Source: an uncultured Paraburkholderia sp.
GTDB lineage: Bacteria > Pseudomonadota > Gammaproteobacteria > Burkholderiales > Burkholderiaceae
Assembly (NCBI GenBank): GCA_937917025.1
Contig: CALFSF010000519.1
Span: 1-29,568, forward strand
DNA length: 29,568 bases
Direction of reading: 5' to 3'
Positions 25,003-29,568 of this stretch are shown one piece after another. Numbering within the stretch: the stretch's first letter is position 1; the number at the start of each line of letters is the position of its first letter. The notes under the pieces were generated by a model. It ran no database searches. It was given only the letters and a program-made list of their open reading frames with translations, and was not told the origin of the DNA. A program made the position numbers and the translations under genes.

Positions 25003-25323
25003 TTATGCGAACTGCTCGGCGGGCTGGCCCGCAAGCAGGATAGCAGCGTGAGTCGGCGCGACTTCCGCGTGTTTCGTCGTTTGCGTCAACGCCGACAACA
25101 TGGCGTGGTCGTTGAAGCGGAAAAAGCATAAAAGCTGATCGGAAGCGGCCAGCTTGACGATCTGCGCGAGCGAAAGCCCCGACAGCAAGTCAGCCAGTTC
25201 CGATGACAATCCCAACCGGAACATGCCGATCGGTTTGTCCTCGCGCAGCATACGTTGCGCAAGCATGATGTAAGACAAGTTAATCTCGCGGATTGAATCC
25301 AGCGTCTCGCTGCTACGGTCCAT
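25003..25323 (-). CDS. flhD: Flagellar master regulator subunit FlhD
   Basis: This 106-residue protein is the partner of FlhC. Recognisable sequence includes IREINLSYIMLAQRMLRED at about residues 10-28 and GLSLAQIVKLAASDQLLCFF near 50-70, the dimer and DNA-binding region of FlhD. The ATG at 25323 (MDRSSETLD) gives the usual FlhD start; an in-frame ATG at 25362 would add 13 residues that look non-native. The upstream Shine-Dalgarno is weak (GGAAAA). The leader from the predicted promoter is about 134 bases, leaving room for regulation at the RNA level as known for flhDC in enterobacteria. Confidence 0.93.
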   Translation of the reverse strand: MDRSSETLDSIREINLSYIMLAQRMLREDKPIGMFRLGLSSELADLLSGLSLAQIVKLAASDQLLCFFRFNDHAMLSALTQTTKHAEVAPTHAAILLAGQPAEQFA

Positions 25324-25432
25324 TTTTGTTTTCCGAAGCCCCGAACTACATTCTTTCGGCATTTTTTGCCGTTATGTTTTGTACCCACGCACGGACACTG
25401 AAGATTTCCGGCGTCATCACAACTTTGATACA

Positions 25433-25455
25433 AGGTGTTACATCTCGTAACACCT
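25433..25455. promoter_or_regulatory. 23-bp palindrome at the flhD transcription start
   Basis: The repeat AGGTGTTAC-N5-GTAACACCT has perfect 9-bp arms. On the minus strand it begins about nine bases after the predicted -10 box, so it would cover roughly +2 to +24. That is a typical place for a repressor operator, but the same sequence would form a hairpin at the extreme 5' end of the flhDC mRNA. The regulator is not identifiable from the window. Confidence 0.55.
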
Positions 25456-25463
25456 CGCAGCGA

Positions 25464-25492
25464 ATTGTATGAAGGCATTTCGCGGAAATCAA
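25464..25492 (-). promoter_or_regulatory. Predicted sigma70-type promoter of flhDC
   Basis: On the minus strand, TTGATT (25492-25487) and TACAAT (25469-25464) are separated by exactly 17 bases. They match the -35 consensus at four and the -10 consensus at five of six positions. The predicted start is near 25457, about 134 bases before the flhD ATG. Confidence 0.6.
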
Positions 25493-26090
25493 TCCTTTTC
25501 TCAAAAAATATCTCAAAAAAGCCACGCGATTTTCGGTAACTTTTTCATCTGCCTGAAATACAGGCTCCGTAGCGGGTTTAATTCGTCCGATTAATAGTCA
25601 GCCTTGCCGCAAAGCCTTATATCATGGGCATCCGGGAAAATACTGAGGAATGCGGAAAGGACAGGGTGCGCAAAGGCGGCGAAAGTCGAGAAAAAGGGGT
25701 TCGGTAAAAAGCGCCTTTCGATTCGGCAAAAAATACTTGTGCGTCTGCGTCTTCGTTTGAAATGATCTGTAACGCATAGCTTACAGTTTGCTGTTACAAA
25801 ACACCCGGAGTTTGTAACTATCGGCACGCGGCCCTGCGGATTCGCTCCACCTCGAATCCGAAAAAGAGCGCCCACAGTTTTGCCGAAAAAGTTACCGGCG
25901 AGCGCGGCGACGGGCCCGGGTCAGCCATGCAGGCTGCCTGACAGGATGTCCATAAAACAGGCGTCAGTTTTACAACCCCAAGCCAGGCGGGCCCCGTAGC
26001 CGGGCAACAGGCCGCCAGCCAGCGCCGCTGCGAGCCGGCGCAGCTTCGGAACGGGTCTCGAAGCGACGGGTGCCGGTACAGGTATCGCGC
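25493..26090. other. Long AT-richer region upstream of flhDC
   Basis: Beyond the flhDC promoter, almost 600 bases hold no convincing gene. The part to about 25820 is clearly more AT-rich than the surrounding coding DNA. GTAAC/GTTAC half-sites recur at 25536, 25769, 25793, 25814 and 25891. A perfect 8-bp inverted repeat CGGATTCG/CGAATCCG occurs at 25837-25860. A 94-codon frame at 25591-25875 (-) has no ribosome site or motif and was not accepted. The part from 25900 to 26090 is GC-rich and may be the 3' region of the oxygenase transcript. Confidence 0.4.
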
Positions 26091-26885
26091 CTATTGCGCG
26101 TCGTGGAAGATCACGCCCAGCGTGTGCCGGTGCCCCGAACGCAAGCGGCTGACGCCATGCCGCAGCTTCACGCGATACGCGCCGCGTGTGCCTTGCACCG
26201 GACGCTCGTTGACCGCGAAGATCACGGCGTCGCCCTGCGCGAGCGGCACGACTTCGACACGGGACTGCATGCGCGGCCGCTGCTCGGTCAGCACGAATTC
26301 GCCGCCGGTGAAGTCGCGCCCGGGCGCCGACAGCAGGATCGCGGTCTGGATCGGAAACACGTGTTCGCCGTACAGATCCTGATGCAGGCAGTTGTAGTCG
26401 CCGGTGGCGTACTGGAGGATCAGCGGCGTGGGGCGCAGCTGGCCCGCCGCATGACAGCGGCGCAGAAATTCGCCGTGCGCCGCGGGATAACGCGGATCGA
26501 GATGCATGAGCGCGTTCCAGCGATTGGCGACCGGCACGAGATGCGGATATAGCGCGGCCCGCAAGCTGCCGACGACATCCGGCAACGGATACGCGAAGTA
26601 CCGATACTCGCCGCGCCCAAACCCATGGCGCGCCATCACTACGCGGCTTCGATAGAGGTCGTCCCGTGTGTAACCGGCCGTCAGCGTCTCGCATTCGGCG
26701 GCGGTGAGCAGTTGCGGCACGGTGGCGCAACCGTACCGGTCGAGGTTGTCTTCAATGCACGCCCAGTCGATAGCCGCGACGCGCCGCGCAATCGAGCGCG
26801 CCGGCTCCGGAAGGTCACGTCGTTCACATCCCGCGTCGGGGGACGCCGGTTCACGTTCCGGTTCAAAGAGTGTTGTCTGGTCCAT
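26091..26885 (-). CDS. 2OG-Fe(II) oxygenase
   Basis: This 264-residue dioxygenase has a double-stranded beta-helix. The iron ligands are visible as HxD in YNCLHQDLYGEH (His168, Asp170) and a distal His243 in KLRHGVSRL. Arg253, ten residues further in SGHRHTLGVIF, is the likely 2-oxoglutarate-binding residue. The sequence resembles the Pfam group described as oxygenases acting on damaged DNA (Oxygenase-NA), but a substrate cannot be deduced. The start at 26885 (MDQTTLFEP) is preferred; an in-frame ATG at 26915 would add ten residues, and neither has a good ribosome site. The XRE regulator lies upstream on the same strand, 143 bases away. Confidence 0.85.
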   Translation of the reverse strand: MDQTTLFEPEREPASPDAGCERRDLPEPARSIARRVAAIDWACIEDNLDRYGCATVPQLLTAAECETLTAGYTRDDLYRSRVVMARHGFGRGEYRYFAYPLPDVVGSLRAALYPHLVPVANRWNALMHLDPRYPAAHGEFLRRCHAAGQLRPTPLILQYATGDYNCLHQDLYGEHVFPIQTAILLSAPGRDFTGGEFVLTEQRPRMQSRVEVVPLAQGDAVIFAVNERPVQGTRGAYRVKLRHGVSRLRSGHRHTLGVIFHDAQ

Positions 26886-27028
26886 GTTCGGTCCGGTTTC
26901 ATTCAGCGATGTCATGGCGACAGCTTACGCAACCGGATCGCGCGGCACACTCCGTGTCTTGCGGTCTGATTCGTGGATTCCTGTGCGCCTGATGCGCGGC
27001 GCGCCGGTGCATGTCACGTGTGCTCGCG

Positions 27029-27919
27029 TCACGTACCGGCGCGCTGCGCGGCGATCGCTTCGGCGTGCGCGCGTAGCGCCTGCGCGGTTTGTGGATCCGC
27101 CGGAAAAAACGCTTCGATCGCGAGTTCCGACAGCGTGACGTCGACGGGTGTGCCGAATACCGTCGTCGTGCTGTAGAACGACAGTACGCCGAGGGCGGTG
27201 CGCAGGCGCAGCGGCACCGCGATCAGGCTGGCGTCGGTGAGAGGATCGTCCTCGGGCGCGGCGCCGGGCGGCGTCGGGTAGGCCGCGAGTTCGTCGCGCA
27301 AGGCGGCGAGCGCGGCGTCGCCGCTGACGTCGATCTGGCGTTGCAGCCGCGCGAGCACATGTGCGCGCCATGCATGCCAGTTGACGATCGACGCGGCCAG
27401 TCCGTCCGGATGCAGACTCAGCCGCAACGCGTTGACCGGCCCTTCGAGCAGCGCCGGACTCGCATTGCCCGCCAGCACCGCGAGCGCACTGTTGGCGGCG
27501 ACGATCGTCCAGTGCCGATCGACGGCGAGCGCCGGGTAAGGTTCATGGCCCTTCAGGACGAGATCGACCGCCTCGCGCGCCGCCGCAAGCTGCGGATCGG
27601 TCAGCGGGCGTTCGCGAAAAAGCGGCGCGTAGCCCGCCGCGACGAGCAGCGTGTTGCGCTCGCGCAGCGGCACGTCGAGGCGCTCGGCGAGATGCATCAC
27701 CATTTCGCGGCTCGGCGCCGCGCGCCCCGACTCGACGAAGCTCAGATGCCGTGTCGAGATATCCGCCTCGGTCGCGAGCAGCAACTGACTCATGCGCCGC
27801 CGCTGGCGCCATTCGCGCAGCAGTTCGCCCACGCTGCGACGGGTTGCCGGTGCGGCGGCCTGCCCGCCGTTTTGCGCTGTGGCCGGGAAGCCGGTCTCGA
27901 AAGCTGAAAGTGTGTTCAT
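27029..27919 (-). CDS. XRE-family regulator with MmyB-like ligand-binding domain
   Basis: This 296-residue regulator has a Cro/C1-type helix-turn-helix at about residues 28-85 (ELLREWRQRRRMSQLLLA, then STRHLSFVESGRAAPSREM). An MmyB-like PAS-fold domain follows from about 110 to 290 (PYPALAVDRHWTIVAAN, then ALRLSLHPDGLAASIVNW). Members of this group commonly control an adjacent divergent gene. Here that is the SnoaL-like protein 163 bases away. The ATG at 27919 is chosen. An in-frame ATG at 27955 has GGAGG only two bases away, too close for normal initiation, but leaves the start uncertain. Ligand unknown. Confidence 0.9.
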   Translation of the reverse strand: MNTLSAFETGFPATAQNGGQAAAPATRRSVGELLREWRQRRRMSQLLLATEADISTRHLSFVESGRAAPSREMVMHLAERLDVPLRERNTLLVAAGYAPLFRERPLTDPQLAAAREAVDLVLKGHEPYPALAVDRHWTIVAANSALAVLAGNASPALLEGPVNALRLSLHPDGLAASIVNWHAWRAHVLARLQRQIDVSGDAALAALRDELAAYPTPPGAAPEDDPLTDASLIAVPLRLRTALGVLSFYSTTTVFGTPVDVTLSELAIEAFFPADPQTAQALRAHAEAIAAQRAGT

Positions 27920-27953
27920 GCTGTCGATGATAGCCAATCGAGGTCGCGATTCC

Positions 27954-27970
27954 ATTACCTCCCGCGTAAT
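27954..27970. promoter_or_regulatory. Candidate operator ATTAC-N7-GTAAT in the divergent promoter
   Basis: A 17-bp element with perfect 5-bp arms lies 34 bases upstream of the regulator start and 112 bases upstream of the SnoaL-like gene. Size and symmetry fit an XRE-family operator, but 5-bp arms are short and could arise by chance. Confidence 0.3.
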
Positions 27971-28082
27971 CGACCTGCTGCCCCACATCGCCGAATCTTC
28001 AGTCCGGGCCTGCCATGCATATCGCTGTACGGTTGCGCGGCGCTGATGCCCTTTTCCTGCAAACCTGCTGAAGGAGTCCGAC

Positions 28083-28451
28083 ATGAGCACACATACCCAA
28101 CTGATCGACCAGTACTTCGACGCCTGGAACGAAACCGATGCCGCACGTCGCCGCGAGCTGATCGCCGCAACGTGGACCGACGACTGCGCGTACGTCGACC
28201 CGCTGCTTGCCGGTAACGGCCACGATGGTATCGATGCGATGATTCGCGCGGTGCACGAGCGTTTTCCGGGGCACACGTTTCGTCGCGCGTCCGATGTCGA
28301 CGGCTTCGCGAACAACGTGCGCTTCTCGTGGCGGCTCGAAACGCCCGATGGCACACCGATCGTGAAGGGCTCGGATTTTGGCGTCGTCGAGGCGGGTGGG
28401 CGGCTGCGCGCCGTCACGGGGTTCCTCGACCAGGTGCCGGGCGGCGCGTAA
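28083..28451 (+). CDS. SnoaL-like (NTF2-fold) protein
   Basis: This 122-residue protein has the NTF2-like cone fold pattern of SnoaL-type proteins. An N-terminal helix (LIDQYFDAWNETDAARRREL) leads to WTDDCAYVDP and GIDAMIRAVHERFPGHTFR, then beta-strands (VRFSWRL, IVKGSDFGVVE). Members include cyclases, isomerases and unknowns; no specific catalytic set can be assigned. AAGGAG lies seven bases before the ATG. It is divergent from the XRE/MmyB-type regulator, which probably controls it. No signal peptide, so cytoplasmic. Confidence 0.85.
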   Translation: MSTHTQLIDQYFDAWNETDAARRRELIAATWTDDCAYVDPLLAGNGHDGIDAMIRAVHERFPGHTFRRASDVDGFANNVRFSWRLETPDGTPIVKGSDFGVVEAGGRLRAVTGFLDQVPGGA

Positions 28452-28654
28452 CGGCCGGCGCCGGTCCGGGTCGGCTCCGCAAGACGGCGCGGCGGCCGCG
28501 TGTCCAATATATGCGCGCCAGCACGATCGGCCGGGTGTCGTTACCATGCGGGACGGGGCTTCGCCGTGCGCCGCGCGCTATGATCCGGCGCGCGGCGTCG
28601 CCGGCCGGCCGCATGCGAAGGCGCCCGTCGCGCTAACTACACGAAGGAGACGAT

Positions 28655-29128
28655 GTGCTGAAGAATCTGGACCCGCTGCTGAACGCTGACATTCTGCATG
28701 CGCTGCGCGCGATGGGGCACGGCGATGAGCTGGTCATCTGCGATGCGAATTTCCCGTCCGACTCGATTGCTCGCGCAACGGTACGCGGCGCGTTGCTGCG
28801 TCTCGATGGCGTCGACTCGGCGCGTGCGGTGCGTGCGGTACTTTCCGTGATGCCACTCGATACATTCGTCGACGATCCCGCGCTGCGCATGGAAGTGGTC
28901 GGCGAGCCGGACACGATTCCCGTCGTGCAGCGCGAAGTGCAGGCTGAAATCGATGCCGCCGAAGGGCGCGCCGTTCCGCTTGCCTCGCTCGACCGGTTTG
29001 CATTCTACGAACGTGCGCGCAACGCGTATTGCGTGATCGTGACGGGCGAAGCGCGCGGCTATGGCTGCTTCGTCTTCAAGAAGGGCGTGCTCCTCGCACC
29101 GGACGCCCCGAAGGAAGTCCCCCGATGA
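28655..29128 (+). CDS. fucU: RbsD/FucU-family sugar mutarotase
   Basis: This 157-residue protein belongs to the RbsD/FucU family, which interconverts anomers of ribose or fucose. Family motifs are near the start: LLNADILHALRAMGHGDELV (the His of GHGDE is a catalytic candidate) and ICDANFPSDS. The C-terminal FYERARNAYCVIVTGEARGYG also fits, with the length and FYERA segment closer to FucU than to RbsD. The start is a GTG at 28655 with AAGGAGA four bases upstream; the overlapping ATG at 28653 is out of frame. No sugar transporter or kinase gene is next to it in the window, so the physiological sugar is unknown. Confidence 0.85.
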   Translation: MLKNLDPLLNADILHALRAMGHGDELVICDANFPSDSIARATVRGALLRLDGVDSARAVRAVLSVMPLDTFVDDPALRMEVVGEPDTIPVVQREVQAEIDAAEGRAVPLASLDRFAFYERARNAYCVIVTGEARGYGCFVFKKGVLLAPDAPKEVPR

Positions 29129-29184
29129 AACGCACCGTGAGCAGGTTCGCGCGCCGGACGTAACGTCAACGCACGTCTTTTCCC

Positions 29185-29213
29185 TTGGAAAACCGCGCCA
29201 ATACACATATTCT
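29185..29213 (+). promoter_or_regulatory. Possible promoter of the DoxX gene
   Basis: TTGGAA (29185-29190) and TATTCT (29208-29213) with a 17-base spacer each match the sigma70 consensus at four of six positions. They lie about 70 bases upstream of the DoxX start. Confidence 0.4.
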
Positions 29214-29282
29214 GACGATCAACGTCCGGGAACTGTCGCGCTTTCGCCCGGTCTTCTGCATATTCTTCACAGGAGCCCTCTC

Positions 29283-29568
29283 ATGATGCGTCCCGTCGAT
29301 TCCGGCGTAATCTTCATCGCACGTATCGCCCTCGCTGTGCTGTTTCTGTGGTCGGGCGTCATGAAGCTGACCGGTTACGCAGGCTTCGTCGGATACCTTC
29401 AGTCGAAGGGCGTGCCGTTCGTGCAGATCGCTGCGCCGAGCGCGGTGGCCGTCGAAACGCTCGGTGGCCTCTTGCTCGTCCTCGGTTTCAAGATCCGGCC
29501 GCTTGGCATCATCATGGCGCTGTACACCGTCGCGACGGCGATCACAGGCCACGATTTCTGGAATATCA
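29283..29568 (+). CDS. DoxX-family membrane protein (cut by window end)
   Basis: The first 95 codons are visible: MMRPVDSGVIFIARIALAVL, then FLWSGVMKLTGYAGFVGYL, a segment LGGLLLVLGFKIRPLGIIM and the typical GHDFWN. These are hallmarks of DoxX-family four-helix inner-membrane proteins, related to the DoxD subunit of thiosulfate:quinone oxidoreductase, with mostly unknown roles in redox stress. AGGAG (29271-29275) is seven bases before the ATG at 29283; a second ATG at 29286 is equivalent. The 3' part is outside the window. Confidence 0.88.
   Translation, partial: MMRPVDSGVIFIARIALAVLFLWSGVMKLTGYAGFVGYLQSKGVPFVQIAAPSAVAVETLGGLLLVLGFKIRPLGIIMALYTVATAITGHDFWNI

Noticed and set aside
25837..25860. 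tRNA T-arm or phage attachment-site remnant (CGGATTCG/CGAATCCG)
   Set aside because: No acceptor, D or anticodon arms are present nearby and no integrase gene is seen.
25591..25875. 94-codon frame on the minus strand upstream of flhDC
   Set aside because: Low-quality composition, no ribosome site, lies in an AT-richer control region.
29125..29163. 12-codon frame overlapping the mutarotase stop (ATGA overlap)
   Set aside because: Too short and without recognisable features; likely chance.

Overview
The window looks like chromosomal DNA from a Burkholderia-group betaproteobacterium (Burkholderia, Paraburkholderia or Caballeronia). Evidence: GC-rich coding sequence with strong G/C at third positions, a DUF4148 protein (a family typical of Burkholderiales), flhDC as flagellar master regulator, and a LysR regulator / llpE / three-gene RND pump cluster with the same layout as bpeT-llpE-bpeEF-oprC (ceoR-llpE-ceoAB-opcM) of Burkholderia. 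No rRNA, tRNA, CRISPR array or insertion sequence was seen.

Region 1 (1-7359) is the unusual part: a surface-fibre or amyloid-like export locus. Two tandem 410-residue secreted Gly-rich paralogues (488-1720, 1737-2969) are followed by a small secreted protein (3143-3604), a periplasmic C39-type cysteine peptidase (3608-4294) and a secreted protein with a very long low-complexity region and a conserved-looking C-terminal domain (4303-5907). Convergent to these is a coiled-coil plus beta-barrel outer-membrane protein (5959-7359). The peptidase and barrel resemble FapD and FapF of the Pseudomonas functional-amyloid (Fap) pathway, but the putative substrates do not look like FapB/FapC. The two proteins flanking the peptidase share an LDxxRGG double-glycine motif. 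The two Gly-rich proteins share a C-terminal Q/N motif with the small protein. I infer that the barrel exports these proteins and the peptidase processes the RGG ones.

Region 2 (7360-14483) holds the giant NAD-dependent glutamate dehydrogenase with its terminator, a cation-diffusion-facilitator transporter, a frameshifted small membrane-protein gene and a DUF4148 protein. Region 3 (14655-22836) is the divergent bpeT-like regulator and the llpE-bpeE-bpeF-oprC-like multidrug efflux operon, closed by a clear intrinsic terminator. The regulator/operon gap contains two inverted repeats.

Region 4 (22837-26090) holds mntH (TTG start, palindrome in its leader) and, on the other strand, flhDC with a good sigma70-type promoter, a 23-bp palindrome at the predicted transcription start and a long upstream gap. 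Region 5 (26091-29568) holds a 2OG-Fe(II) oxygenase, an XRE/MmyB-type regulator divergent from a SnoaL-like protein, a RbsD/FucU-family mutarotase and the start of a DoxX-family membrane protein cut by the window end.
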